A DNA stretch of 64,000 nucleotides from Chloroflexi bacterium 44-23 (GCA_001899005.1 MKUW01000006.1:529650-593649), one strand, 5' to 3'. Positions 1 to 8,828 are shown, numbered from the stretch's first letter. The notes: a model not told the origin generated them from the sequence alone. A program made the numbers and translations.

Positions 1-373
1 TTACCAGAATACCAATAATCGTACTGGCTATCTTGCCAACATTCTTTTGACCGGACATATTGGCTATCGCTGTCACGATGGACACCAAAATCAGCGGGAT
101 GATGATCATCTGCAAAAATCCGATATAAATATTGCCGACCAATCTAATCCAGTTAATGGAAAGTTTAACTGCATTTGAAGTTGCACCAAAAACGAATTGC
201 AGAATCAAGCCAAATGCGATCCCAAGTATCAATGCCCACATTACTCGAGTCCCAAACTTGACGTGCTTCTTTTGCTGCCTTGCCATGAAAACAATTGCAC
301 CCACAAAAAGGAGCATTATCACAATAAATAAGACAATATCCAAACCTTTCGCCGTCAGAAAATTGTTAAACAT
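1..373 (-). CDS. tcyP: Sodium:dicarboxylate/cystine symporter family protein, N-terminal part (cut by window edge)
   Basis: About 124 N-terminal residues are present; the rest lies beyond the left edge. Three hydrophobic segments are visible, with the family-typical stretches GIAFGLILQF and LQMIIIPLILVSIV followed by the start of the next helix. The wording is closest to the L-cystine importer TcyP/YdjN branch of the DAACS family, which takes up cystine with cations across the inner membrane. The start ATG at 371-373 is preceded by GGAGG five bases upstream, which fixes it. The cystine assignment rests on the N-terminus only; a glutamate/aspartate or C4-dicarboxylate carrier of the same family is possible. 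Confidence 0.75.
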   Translation of the reverse strand, partial: MFNNFLTAKGLDIVLFIVIMLLFVGAIVFMARQQKKHVKFGTRVMWALILGIAFGLILQFVFGATSNAVKLSINWIRLVGNIYIGFLQMIIIPLILVSIVTAIANMSGQKNVGKIASTIIGILV

Positions 374-676
374 GTTGCCTCCAAAATTGGGAATTATGAG
401 AATTTGACTTATAAAACCCAACAAATAAGATAAAGTTACTGTGAAAACAATGGGTATATTTATATTAAAGTCAAATAAAATTCACTTTTTCCACAGTATT
501 TGTCCAGATAATTTAATTATTATAAAAAGACATACAATCTCAGCAACTGGTTGTCTAATTTTTCAAACCTTAGACAGATAAAGAATCAGGTTGAATCTTA
601 TTGCATGAGCTGGCAGCGCCATAGCGGACAGCGAAAAATGATATTCTTGATAGGTAGAAGGCACAAATCAGCTCAT

Positions 677-738
677 GGGCGAAGCATCCGCGATGGGTGT
701 GTTTTTACCGGATGGAATGTTCCCCGGATGCTTCGCCC
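677..738. repeat. Palindromic repeat with 14-bp arms
   Basis: The arms GGGCGAAGCATCCG (677-690) and CGGATGCTTCGCCC (725-738) are perfect inverted repeats around a 34-nt loop. The core GGATGCTTCGC recurs almost exactly inside the 22-bp insertion in the broken RHS gene at 20328-20349, so this is probably a copy of a dispersed small repeat of this genome. It is not followed by a T-tract, so a terminator role is less likely. Confidence 0.7.
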
Positions 739-839
739 TTATGAGAGATCTCATGTGAAAAAATTATCATCCCCTCAAGAGAAAAGCTTTTTGACTTTTT
801 TTCTCAAGTTAGTTTGTAACGCACCAAACTATCACTGCT

Positions 840-1010
840 TTTTGTTATAAGCAGACCATCCAATGACGCAGAGCGTCATCAATTGAAGAAATAGCAAACT
901 GCTAAATTGGGCGGGCTACACCAAGTCGAAAAGACCAAAGTGAATTGGAGCGAGAAAGCGCATTTACGAATGTGGTTAAGTTGCGACGTTTGAGTTTTGT
1001 TATGAGCAGA
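840..1010. repeat. Pair of 16-base direct repeats
   Basis: TTTTGTTATAAGCAGA at 840-855 and TTTTGTTATGAGCAGA at 995-1010 differ at one position and are 155 bases apart. Nothing between them resembles a gene. They may be the scar of a lost insertion or chance AT-rich similarity. Confidence 0.4.
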
Positions 1011-1096
1011 TTTTTTCGCAATGACATCTTGCTTAGAAAGACTGAATAGCTACAAATAACCTATCAAAATAGTAAGCGAAAAGGGTTAAAAGGCAA

Positions 1097-1102
1097 TATA
1101 AT
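1097..1102 (+). promoter_or_regulatory. Candidate -10 element for manA (possibly leaderless)
   Basis: A perfect TATAAT lies six bases before the manA ATG, which would put the transcription start at or next to the start codon. No Shine-Dalgarno sequence sits at normal distance. No good -35 is visible, so this rests on the hexamer and its position. Confidence 0.4.
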
Positions 1103-1108
1103 TACAAG

Positions 1109-2083
1109 ATGGACTCAATAAATTTTTATCCCTTGCTCTTAAAGCCTACCATCAAGAATTACATCTGGGGCGGTTTTCAATTAAAGCCATTTCTGGACCC
1201 TTCAAATGATAGCGGAGAACAACCAGTAGCTGAAATTTGGGCTGTATATGATCAGAATGAGATTGTCAATGGCAGCTTTAAAGGTCAATTATTATCTCAG
1301 ATAGTGGCTGATCACCCCGCTGAAATTCTTGGCCATTCAAAATATCTTCAACCCAACGCAGCTTTTCCATTACTGATAAAACTGTTGGATTGCCAGGATT
1401 GGCTTTCAGTGCAGGTTCATCCGGATGATCAAGGGGCACGTTTGCTTGAGGGTCCGCAATTTCATGGAAAAACTGAGGCATGGTTCTTTTTGGATGCCGA
1501 CCCGCAATCACAAATCATCGCCGGTACAAAGCCTGATATCAGCCAGGCTGAGTTGAGCGAAGCTATTCGCAAAAATAAAATTCTGGATGTGGTTCAATGG
1601 TATCAAATGCACACAAATGATTGTGTTAATATTCCTGCCGGGACAATTCACGCACTTGGCCCCGGTTTACTCGTTTATGAACTGCAGCAGAGCTCCGATC
1701 TCACTTATCGGGTTTTCGATTGGGAGCGTCCAATGGAAGCCGGCCGCCCCTTGCACATTGAGAAATCGATCCATTCTGCACGTGTAGGCCAAACTGAACC
1801 TAAAAATCTGAGCCAATTCGAACCTCCTGGTGGCATCACAAATCTGATTGAAGGAAAGTACTTTTCTTTAAAACACGTTGTTAATAAAGTTGATTTGTTG
1901 GAATTTGACACACGTCATAATAACATGCACGCATTAACAATTATTGACGGCAGCGCTGAAATTGTTTTTGAAGAACAGGTTTTTTTGCTGCGCAAATTTC
2001 AATCATTACTGATACCGGCTGCCTGTGGACAATACCAAATAAGCGGAGAATTCACCTTGCTTTTGGCAGCCAACAAAAATTAA
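1109..2083 (+). CDS. manA: Mannose-6-phosphate isomerase, class I
   Basis: A cupin-fold enzyme of 324 residues that interconverts mannose-6-phosphate and fructose-6-phosphate in the cytosol, feeding GDP-mannose synthesis or mannose use. The zinc ligands are visible as Q102 and H104 (VQVHPDD), E123 (KTEAW) and H181 (PAGTIHA); the active-site arginine is R201 in RVFDWER. Length matches the short Bacillus-type ManA (about 315 residues). The start is fixed because the conserved LKPTIKNYIWGG segment begins only ten residues in and no other start is available. It stands alone on the plus strand ahead of mnmA. The window also encodes GDP-mannose dehydratase (20969), which uses a product of the same pathway. 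Confidence 0.92.
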   Translation: MDSINFYPLLLKPTIKNYIWGGFQLKPFLDPSNDSGEQPVAEIWAVYDQNEIVNGSFKGQLLSQIVADHPAEILGHSKYLQPNAAFPLLIKLLDCQDWLSVQVHPDDQGARLLEGPQFHGKTEAWFFLDADPQSQIIAGTKPDISQAELSEAIRKNKILDVVQWYQMHTNDCVNIPAGTIHALGPGLLVYELQQSSDLTYRVFDWERPMEAGRPLHIEKSIHSARVGQTEPKNLSQFEPPGGITNLIEGKYFSLKHVVNKVDLLEFDTRHNNMHALTIIDGSAEIVFEEQVFLLRKFQSLLIPAACGQYQISGEFTLLLAANKN

Positions 2084-2120
2084 AACGAGTTCAAAACAAT
2101 TAATTTTATTTGGATAATAA

Positions 2121-2129
2121 TGGTAGAAT
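2121..2129 (+). promoter_or_regulatory. Candidate extended -10 promoter for mnmA
   Basis: TGGTAGAAT fits an extended -10 element (TG-n-TAGAAT). It lies about 60 bases before the mnmA start. No clear -35 hexamer is seen. Confidence 0.35.
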
Positions 2130-2188
2130 TTACATATTGTAGAGTCAATAAACATTTCCAGGTAATTTCCTGGTTGCAAGGAAAATAA

Positions 2189-3289
2189 ATGGGCGCCAAA
2201 AAACCAACCATCGTGGTAGCAGTCAGTGGCGGGGTCGATAGCTCCGTGGTGGCTGCCCTTTTAAGCAAGCAGGGTTACCCTGTGATCGGGGTGATGATGC
2301 ATCTGTGGAGTGAACAAGGCAAAGAATGCGAAAATAAGTGCTGTACTCCGCAGGCCATGGAAGATGCCCGTAAATCTGCCAATGCTCTCGGAATTCCCTT
2401 TCACACCATCGATGCCGCCGGCATATTTCGGAAACGAATTGTTCAATATTTTTTGGATGGCTATGCAATGGGCAAAACGCCTAATCCATGTGTGAATTGT
2501 AATCGTGAGATCAAATGGGGTTTATTGCTCGAAAAAGCACGAGAATTAGGCGGAGATTACCTGGCTACCGGTCATTACGTACGCCGTGAAGTAGCCGCTG
2601 ATGGAAAAGTCATCATCAAACGTGCCAGGGACGTAAGTAAAGATCAATCTTATGTAATGAGCATGTTAAATCAATCACAATTGCAGCAGACTCTATTCCC
2701 TTTGGGTGATTATCTAAAAACCGAGGTACGGGAATTGGCGCATCAATTTGGTCTACCGATGGCCGAAAAAAAAGACAGCCAGGATTTGTGTTTCGTTTCG
2801 GATGCCAGCTACAAGGATTTCCTGCTGCGCAACGCTCCTCAGGTGGCTGTGTCGGGAGCAATACTTGACAAATTCGGCAATAAACTGGGCGAGCACGAAG
2901 GGCTGGCATTCTACACAATTGGTCAGCGTAAAGGAATAAAAATTTCTGCAGCTGAACCGCTTTACGTTCTGGAAAAAAATGCTATAGATAACGCCCTGAT
3001 TGTCGGCACGATGGCAGATTTGCAGCAGCATATTATTTCAGTAAAGGATGTCAACTGGGTCAGCGGGGAAGTCCCTCTTGATCCTTTCCACGCGGAAGTG
3101 AAAATTCGATACAAATCCGATCCGCTACCGGCATTAATCACGGCTCAGGAGCATGGCAAAGCTAAGATTGAACTTGATCAACCGGTGCGAGATGCCACTC
3201 CAGGCCAGTTTGCTGTATTTTATGATGGTGATATTGTCCTGGGCGGCGGCGAAATCAGCCAGGCCAGCCGCGCAGGAACCAAAATCTAG
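2189..3289 (+). CDS. mnmA: tRNA-specific 2-thiouridylase MnmA
   Basis: Transfers sulfur to C2 of uridine 34 in tRNA(Lys), tRNA(Glu) and tRNA(Gln), using ATP to adenylate the base. The PP-loop SGGVDSS is at residues 13-19, and the catalytic cysteine pair is C101 (NPCVNCN) and C201 (DLCFVSD). The central RNA-binding part and the C-terminal beta-barrel ending near GGGEI are present, and 366 residues is normal for the family. The start ATG follows an AAGGAAA ribosome site. The 3' end faces the converging iorB gene 12 bases away, with no obvious terminator between them. Confidence 0.95.
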   Translation: MGAKKPTIVVAVSGGVDSSVVAALLSKQGYPVIGVMMHLWSEQGKECENKCCTPQAMEDARKSANALGIPFHTIDAAGIFRKRIVQYFLDGYAMGKTPNPCVNCNREIKWGLLLEKARELGGDYLATGHYVRREVAADGKVIIKRARDVSKDQSYVMSMLNQSQLQQTLFPLGDYLKTEVRELAHQFGLPMAEKKDSQDLCFVSDASYKDFLLRNAPQVAVSGAILDKFGNKLGEHEGLAFYTIGQRKGIKISAAEPLYVLEKNAIDNALIVGTMADLQQHIISVKDVNWVSGEVPLDPFHAEVKIRYKSDPLPALITAQEHGKAKIELDQPVRDATPGQFAVFYDGDIVLGGGEISQASRAGTKI

Positions 3290-3301
3290 CATTTTTGTGG
3301 G

Positions 3302-3922
3302 TTAAATTGCATCCACTCCACGCTGAAATGCCAACCTGTTTATTTCAACGGACTTTTGTGGAACTTTGCTGGCTATAATCGGAAACCATGTTTCTAGCTC
3401 TGCTTCCATTAATCCACACAATGCACCCAATAAGACGACATTGGCTACTTTGACATTACCAAGTTCTTCAGCAATACTTCGGCAATCAACCCAATAGTTG
3501 TTACTGGTAATTTCGTGCGTTGACTCACGAATATCCTGATCGGATGGATAGATGGCGTTCCCTGAGCTGACGGTAACCGGAACGATCTGATAATCATTCA
3601 CCAAAAACACACCATCTGGCCGAATCTGGTCTAAGAAACGCAAACCCTCCAGCTTTTCAAAAGCAATCAGGAAATCCGCCTCTCCTTTGGCAATAATAGG
3701 TGAAAAGACTTGTTCTCCCCAGCGAACATGCGAAATGACAGATCCGCCGCGTTGCGACATGCCGTGGATTTCGGCCTTCTTGACATCGTAACCCAATTTC
3801 AAACCTAATTCTGCCAGAACATTGCTGGCCAGGATCGTCCCCTGACCGCCAACCCCGACGAGGAAGAAGTTTAAAACGTCACGCTTAATACCTAATTTTG
3901 GGAATGAAAACATTGGCAGCAT
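3302..3922 (-). CDS. iorB: Indolepyruvate oxidoreductase subunit beta
   Basis: The small (gamma-type) subunit of indolepyruvate:ferredoxin oxidoreductase, 206 residues. It carries the family signature VGVGGQG followed by AEIHGMSQRGG, typical of the 2-oxoacid:acceptor oxidoreductase gamma domain that helps bind CoA and TPP. It begins five bases after iorA and is surely co-translated with it. A second ATG three codons downstream has the better-spaced GGAT ribosome site and may be the true start. The pair oxidises aryl pyruvates from aromatic amino acids to aryl-acetyl-CoA with reduction of ferredoxin. As the last gene of the operon it converges on mnmA. Confidence 0.93.
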   Translation of the reverse strand: MLPMFSFPKLGIKRDVLNFFLVGVGGQGTILASNVLAELGLKLGYDVKKAEIHGMSQRGGSVISHVRWGEQVFSPIIAKGEADFLIAFEKLEGLRFLDQIRPDGVFLVNDYQIVPVTVSSGNAIYPSDQDIRESTHEITSNNYWVDCRSIAEELGNVKVANVVLLGALCGLMEAELETWFPIIASKVPQKSVEINRLAFQRGVDAI

Positions 3923-3927
3923 CCTAT

Positions 3928-5757
3928 CTAATTACTTTTAGCCAGAACCTGGCTTTTGAATAAAATGGCATCGCGTGGGCAAACTTGAGCGCAAATTTCA
4001 CACCCGGTACAAAGTGAGGCATTTATTATTGCCAATGGCCGGTTATATTTTGGATCCAGAATTTCCGATTTTGAAATGGCCGGGCATCCAATCCGAAAAC
4101 AAACGGTACAGCCATTACACTGATCCGTGACTTCCAAAGGAATGTATCGTTTCCGTTGCTCCGGTAAAAGCGCACAAGGTTCGCGCGTAATCATTACCGC
4201 CGGCCCCTCTTCTTTCATCCATGTTCTGAGTGTCTTTTCGATCAGATCAACTTCAAATGCCTCGACCGTCAATACCTTTTCAATGCCACAAGCTTTCACT
4301 AATTGTTCAATATCCAAGGAGATAGTTGCCTCGTTCTGCAAGGTCTTGCCGGTGCCAGGGTTTTCCTGGTGGCCGGTCATGCCCGTCACACGGTTATCCA
4401 TAATTATGGTAATCACATTCGACTGGTTGTAAGCCACGTTAATCAATGCCGGAATGCCGCTGTGGAAAAACGTTGAATCCCCTACAACTGCTACATGCCG
4501 CTCCGGATCACCGGCAATGGCTGCCCCATGTGCCACACCAATACTGGCACCCATGCATCCACAGGTATCAATCGCACTTAAAGGCGGTGCAACCCCCAGG
4601 GTATAGCAGCCAATATCGCCGTTGACTGGAATCTTCAGTTTTGAGAGAACATAAAAGGAGGAACGATGCGGACAGCCCGGACAAAGTGAAGGCGGCCGGG
4701 CTGGTAATTCTAAAGAAATAGGCGCTGTTTCAAAGTCAATTTCAGCGGCATACAATCCAGCTTCATTAGCAAATTGCCGCACAATCGCCGGGTTCAACTC
4801 GCCAAAAATGGGGAATATGGATTTGGTGAGTGGGTAGCTTTGTTCAGCCTTTCCAGCCGGCTGGTAAAGCTTAACACCCATGGCTCGCACCTGATCCTCA
4901 ATAAACGGATCCAACTCTTCCAAGACAATCAGATTCTTGACATTTTTAGCGAACTCGGTAATCATCTTTTTGGGTAATGGATACACCATCCCAAGTTTTA
5001 ATATACTTGCGTCCGGAAATACTTCTCTGGCATACTGGTAAGCAACACCGCCAGTGATAATTCCCAAATCTTTTCCGCGGTATTCAACCCGGTTGTGGAT
5101 GAATGTCTCTGCGAACTCGGAAATATCTGCAATTCTGGCCTCGATGACAGGATGCCGCCGACGGGCATTGGCTGGGATCATTACGTACTTCAATGGATTA
5201 CGTGGATATTTTTTCTGGTCAGGTACTGTTGCTTGCTGCTCAAAGACCTCCACCGCTGTGCTGGTATGGCAAACCCGGGTAGTCATACGCAAAAGGACCG
5301 GTGTATCAAACTGTTCACTCAGATCATAGGCGGCGATGGTGAAATCCCTGGCCTCCTGGCTATCCGCCGGATCAAGGCATGGAATTCGCGCAAATTTCGC
5401 GAACTGGCGGTTGTCCTGTTCATTTTGGGAGGAATGCATGGAAGGATCGTCGGCTGACACAATCACCAAACCAGCCTCAATCCCTGTCATGGCCACGTAG
5501 AAAAAAGCATCCGCGGCTACATTCAAACCAACATGTTTCATTGTGCAAAGAGAACGTTTACCGGCGTAGGCAGCTCCAATAGCAGCATCCAAACCCACTT
5601 TTTCATTAGGAGCCCATTCTGCATACACATTCGGATAAAGCGCGAATGTCTCCATAATCTCAGTACTGGGCGTGCCGGGATAACCTGAGGCAACACTACA
5701 GCCAGCCTCCCACGCGCCACGCGCCACTGCTTCATTCCCCGATAAAAGTCTTCTCAT
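3928..5757 (-). CDS. iorA: Indolepyruvate ferredoxin oxidoreductase subunit alpha
   Basis: The 609-residue catalytic subunit. The N-terminal pyrimidine-binding domain begins with SGNEAVARGAWEAG and SGYPGTPSTE; the TPP pyrophosphate-binding domain carries CPGCPHR, GDIGCYTLG and VVGDSTFFHSG; the C-terminal ferredoxin domain has two [4Fe-4S] motifs starting at C547 and C583. It decarboxylates indolepyruvate, phenylpyruvate and related acids to acyl-CoA in the cytosol and passes electrons to ferredoxin. The ATG has GGAG five bases upstream. It lies 18 bases after the ADP-forming acyl-CoA synthetase gene, which can convert the acyl-CoA product to acid plus ATP. Confidence 0.95.
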   Translation of the reverse strand: MRRLLSGNEAVARGAWEAGCSVASGYPGTPSTEIMETFALYPNVYAEWAPNEKVGLDAAIGAAYAGKRSLCTMKHVGLNVAADAFFYVAMTGIEAGLVIVSADDPSMHSSQNEQDNRQFAKFARIPCLDPADSQEARDFTIAAYDLSEQFDTPVLLRMTTRVCHTSTAVEVFEQQATVPDQKKYPRNPLKYVMIPANARRRHPVIEARIADISEFAETFIHNRVEYRGKDLGIITGGVAYQYAREVFPDASILKLGMVYPLPKKMITEFAKNVKNLIVLEELDPFIEDQVRAMGVKLYQPAGKAEQSYPLTKSIFPIFGELNPAIVRQFANEAGLYAAEIDFETAPISLELPARPPSLCPGCPHRSSFYVLSKLKIPVNGDIGCYTLGVAPPLSAIDTCGCMGASIGVAHGAAIAGDPERHVAVVGDSTFFHSGIPALINVAYNQSNVITIIMDNRVTGMTGHQENPGTGKTLQNEATISLDIEQLVKACGIEKVLTVEAFEVDLIEKTLRTWMKEEGPAVMITREPCALLPEQRKRYIPLEVTDQCNGCTVCFRIGCPAISKSEILDPKYNRPLAIINASLCTGCEICAQVCPRDAILFKSQVLAKSN

Positions 5758-5775
5758 TTCATCTCCAGTTTCCGA

Positions 5776-7881
5776 TTATTCTTGAATCATATTCAAAATT
5801 GTTCTGCCATCTAAAGCAATGGCACCTTTTCCTGCCGCCAGAACCAGCAATGGATTGATTTCAATCTCTTCAATTTGTGGAAAGTCGTATGCCAATTGAC
5901 TCAAACGTACTATGGTTTCGATTACTGCTGGTACGTCTGAAACTGTTTCACCGCGATACCCCGTTAACATTCGGGCAGCCTTAGTTTCGAAGATCATTTC
6001 TTCCGCATCCATTCTGGTGAGCGGCGCGATGCGAAATGCCACATCTTTTATCAACTCGACAAACACGCCTCCCATCCCGAACATCATGACCGGCCCAAAA
6101 CCTGGATCACGGCGCATGCCCACGATAACTTCCTGCCCTTTTGGCGCCATTTTTTCAACCAGGTAACTTTCAATCTGCGCATCCGGCATAGAAAGGCGAA
6201 TTCTTGCGGCCATTTCCTCAGCACCTTGGCGCAGGCTATTTTCATCTTTTATATTTAAACTGATAGCACCGATATCCGACTTGTGCAGCACTCCGCGAAC
6301 ATTGGCTTTCAAAACAACCGGAAATCCAATTTTCTCTGCAATCTGAATGCATTCCGCAATTGTCTTGCCTTCCGCGCCGGAAATAATATCGATTCCATAA
6401 CTTTTTAGTAATGTGCGTGTGAAGGCCTCGCCCAGATTGCGTTCAGTTGCCGAAGCCAGCAAATCTGCCGCCAAACGACCATCGATATCAGTGACCAAAT
6501 CGACTTCCATAGCTGGTTTTTTTCGCCACTGAGCATACGCCCACATTGCTCCTAAGACGCTGCCGACACTTTCGGGATAAACGACCATAGGAACATGGTT
6601 TGCATGCAGCACCCGGCGTGGTTCCGCTACGGCAGGATCACCAAGAAAACAGGCAAGTACGGTTTTTTGAGCTCTTTCGGCTACGCGAATGATGCCTTTG
6701 GCAACTTCGACCGGGTTGACCAATGATTGGGGAACCAGGATGGTTACCACAATATCGACAGCAGGGTCATTTATCACAAGCGCAAGAGCTGCTTCATAAT
6801 CACCAGGTTCTGCCCCACCCAACATGTCAACCGGGTTTGCAACTTGTGCACTTGGATTCAATCCAAGGCGCAATTTATCCTGGGTTTCTGCGCCCAAATC
6901 TGCCATTTGGAGGCCATGCATGGCCAGGCTATCCGATACTAGCGCAGCCGGCCCACCGGAATTGGTCAGGATGGCGACCCGGTTTCCTTGTGGCAAAGGT
7001 TGCAAAGCAAATGCCTGCGATACATCAAAAAGGTCATTTAAATTTTGCACCTCAATGACTCCACTCTGTCGAAAAGCAGCCTGGTAGGCTGAGTGTGCTC
7101 CCGCCAGGGAACCGGTGTGCGAAGATACTGCTCGAGCGCCTGCAGTGGTTTTCCCAGCTTTGATCAGCACAATCGGTTTTGTTCGGCTGACTTTGCGGGC
7201 CACTTTGATAAAACGGGCTCCATCTTTAATTTGTTCAACATAAGCCGCAATCACTGGGGTGTGAGGATCATCCTCCAGGTACTCAATCATATCGGTCTCA
7301 GTCACGTCAGCTTCGTTTCCCAGGCTCGAAAAATGGGCAAAGCCAATGCCTTTGCCCTTCACCAGATCGACAATTCCTCCCAAAACTGCTCCGGATTGGG
7401 AAAGGAAACCAATGCCACCGATTTGTGGCATCCCACCAATGAAGGTGGTGTTCAGCCCGGTATACAGACTCATCGTTCCGACACAGTTCGGACCAATCAT
7501 CCGCATTCCTGCAGATTTTATGACGGCCAGCACTTCATTTTCGAGAGCTTCACCGTGTGCTCCCAACTCTTTGAAACCACCCGATATCAAGATAATGGCC
7601 TGGACGCCACGTATAGCACAATCTTTTACTGCCGCCAAAACCAGTTCAGCCGGCAATACGATCACAGCCAGCTCTATCGGATCAGGGACATCCAATATGG
7701 ATGGGTAACATTTCAGACCAAGAATCTCAGTGGCGGAAGGGTTGACAGGATATACAGCGCCTTGATAGCCATAAGAAGTTAAATTTTTCATTATGCCATA
7801 ACTAAGTTTATTGGGTTTGCTGGAAGCACCAATAATTGCCACTCCGCTGGCATCAAAAAATGGTCGTAAACCTTTATTCAT
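5776..7881 (-). CDS. Acetate/acyl-CoA ligase (ADP-forming), fused alpha-beta
   Basis: A 701-residue single-chain nucleoside-diphosphate-forming acyl-CoA synthetase that makes ATP from acyl-CoA, ADP and phosphate. The CoA-binding Rossmann domain is at the N-terminus (VAIIGASSKPNKLSYG), followed by GPNCVG at 130-135 and the phosphorylated histidine H255 in SSHTGSLAG; the ATP-grasp beta part occupies roughly residues 475-701. Start supported by GGAGG four bases upstream of the ATG. Its position directly before iorAB points to acids from amino-acid 2-oxoacids (aryl acetates) as products, with acetate also possible. This arrangement is best known from peptide-fermenting archaea. GNAT-type protein acetyltransferases with this core are longer, so an enzyme role is preferred. 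Confidence 0.9.
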   Translation of the reverse strand: MNKGLRPFFDASGVAIIGASSKPNKLSYGIMKNLTSYGYQGAVYPVNPSATEILGLKCYPSILDVPDPIELAVIVLPAELVLAAVKDCAIRGVQAIILISGGFKELGAHGEALENEVLAVIKSAGMRMIGPNCVGTMSLYTGLNTTFIGGMPQIGGIGFLSQSGAVLGGIVDLVKGKGIGFAHFSSLGNEADVTETDMIEYLEDDPHTPVIAAYVEQIKDGARFIKVARKVSRTKPIVLIKAGKTTAGARAVSSHTGSLAGAHSAYQAAFRQSGVIEVQNLNDLFDVSQAFALQPLPQGNRVAILTNSGGPAALVSDSLAMHGLQMADLGAETQDKLRLGLNPSAQVANPVDMLGGAEPGDYEAALALVINDPAVDIVVTILVPQSLVNPVEVAKGIIRVAERAQKTVLACFLGDPAVAEPRRVLHANHVPMVVYPESVGSVLGAMWAYAQWRKKPAMEVDLVTDIDGRLAADLLASATERNLGEAFTRTLLKSYGIDIISGAEGKTIAECIQIAEKIGFPVVLKANVRGVLHKSDIGAISLNIKDENSLRQGAEEMAARIRLSMPDAQIESYLVEKMAPKGQEVIVGMRRDPGFGPVMMFGMGGVFVELIKDVAFRIAPLTRMDAEEMIFETKAARMLTGYRGETVSDVPAVIETIVRLSQLAYDFPQIEEIEINPLLVLAAGKGAIALDGRTILNMIQE

Positions 7882-7915
7882 CTATCCTCCGTTGGAAAAG
7901 TCGTTGATTAATTTT

Positions 7916-8287
7916 TCAGCCACCTGCTTTTTTGGCTTTTATTCCTTTTGAGAGCAATATGACAAGAATTTCATCACGAACATCACCTTGAATTTCGATC
8001 ACGCCTTCTTTTATTGCTCCGCCGGTTCCGCATTTTTGTTTGATCTCTTTTGCCAGCATTTTGAGTTGTTCGTTGGGCATGCTGAGGCCTTCAAGGCGGG
8101 TAACAACTTTTCCTGCGCGTCCTTTGCGATCCAACCACAGGCAGATATTTTTACAGGATGTCAGATCGCTCGTTTTTTCTGACTTCTTGCAAATACATTT
8201 CTTTATTGGTTGCTGGCACTTGGGACACAATCGCCCTGATTCACTTGAATAGACTGAGCGGTTTTTGTCATGTGAGTTTAACATCAA
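7916..8287 (-). CDS. yciH: SUI1/eIF1 family translation factor (YciH)
   Basis: A 123-residue homologue of eukaryotic eIF1. The SUI1 core is at the C-terminus, with RKGRAGKVVTRLEGL, the GTGGAIKEG loop and IEIQGD. The N-terminus carries a short cysteine-rich stretch CPKCQQPIKKCIC (CxxC...CxC), likely a small zinc-binding element. YciH proteins are linked to start-site fidelity and translational repression under stress. The gene sits 34 bases upstream of the acyl-CoA synthetase gene and appears to share its transcript, although no functional link is obvious. A second ATG directly follows the first. Confidence 0.88.
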   Translation of the reverse strand: MMLNSHDKNRSVYSSESGRLCPKCQQPIKKCICKKSEKTSDLTSCKNICLWLDRKGRAGKVVTRLEGLSMPNEQLKMLAKEIKQKCGTGGAIKEGVIEIQGDVRDEILVILLSKGIKAKKAGG

Positions 8288-8360
8288 TGTCCAATCCAGA
8301 AAAATGAAATTCCATATCCCGTCACATTAATAATTGACAGGATTTTCTTCGACAAATGGA

Positions 8361-8795
8361 TTAGCGATTAATCACAAATTTATAATCAACCCTGCCGGTC
8401 GCATTCTTCCCATCTTGCATATATTTAATCGCAAATTTCCTATTCGCATCCGGTATAATCCAACCTTTAAATTTTCCGGGCTGTAGTGGGTCAACGGCCA
8501 CCTCTTGCCATTCTTCATCCATGCCATATTGATTAATCGCAAAGGACATCGGGCGCTCTGTACTGGAAACGGTTATATCAAGATAAATTGCCTCTTCTTC
8601 ATCAAAAAAGATATTATCATATCGTTTAATATTTTCCCCTACCACTTTATCAAAATAACCCTCACAGCTAACAGACGAACTTGTTCGCGTGCAGGATTCA
8701 TGGGAACCATATAAACCCTTTTCCTCAGGAGAACCACAAGCTGTCAGAATAATCGCAAACCAGGTCAAAAATAGCAAGATTGAAATCTTTCGCAT
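8361..8795 (-). CDS. Predicted lipoprotein, unknown function
   Basis: 144 residues with a clear lipoprotein signal peptide: basic start MRK, hydrophobic segment, and lipobox LTAC with the modified cysteine at residue 20. The mature part is small, polar and beta-rich in appearance, with aromatic residues and charged turns, and ends in VDYKFVIN; no family is recognised. It is preceded by a good sigma70-type promoter and is the first gene of the run leading to yciH and the fermentation genes, 73 bases before yciH. Surface-exposed membrane anchoring is expected; nothing indicates a ligand. Confidence 0.8.
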   Translation of the reverse strand: MRKISILLFLTWFAIILTACGSPEEKGLYGSHESCTRTSSSVSCEGYFDKVVGENIKRYDNIFFDEEEAIYLDITVSSTERPMSFAINQYGMDEEWQEVAVDPLQPGKFKGWIIPDANRKFAIKYMQDGKNATGRVDYKFVINR

Positions 8796-8828
8796 GGATA
8801 GCTCCGTTTGGTGATCAATAATGAGTTA

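Larger units (their letters stand above)
374..1108. other. Gene-free stretch with small repeats
   Basis: No convincing gene is visible in these 735 bases. An apparent reading frame at 551-850 runs straight through a 14-bp inverted repeat and has no family resemblance or ribosome site. The stretch holds the inverted repeat at 677-738, a short hairpin with 7-bp arms at 863-879 (ATGACGC/GCGTCAT, 3-nt loop), and two copies of a 16-base direct repeat. It looks like degraded or repeat-rich intergenic DNA. Confidence 0.6.

Noticed and set aside
551..850. 99-residue reading frame on the plus strand
   Set aside because: It crosses the 14-bp inverted repeat, has no ribosome site and no family resemblance.
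7093..7782. 229-residue plus-strand frame
   Set aside because: It lies wholly inside the acyl-CoA synthetase gene, antisense, and is a shadow of its codon use.
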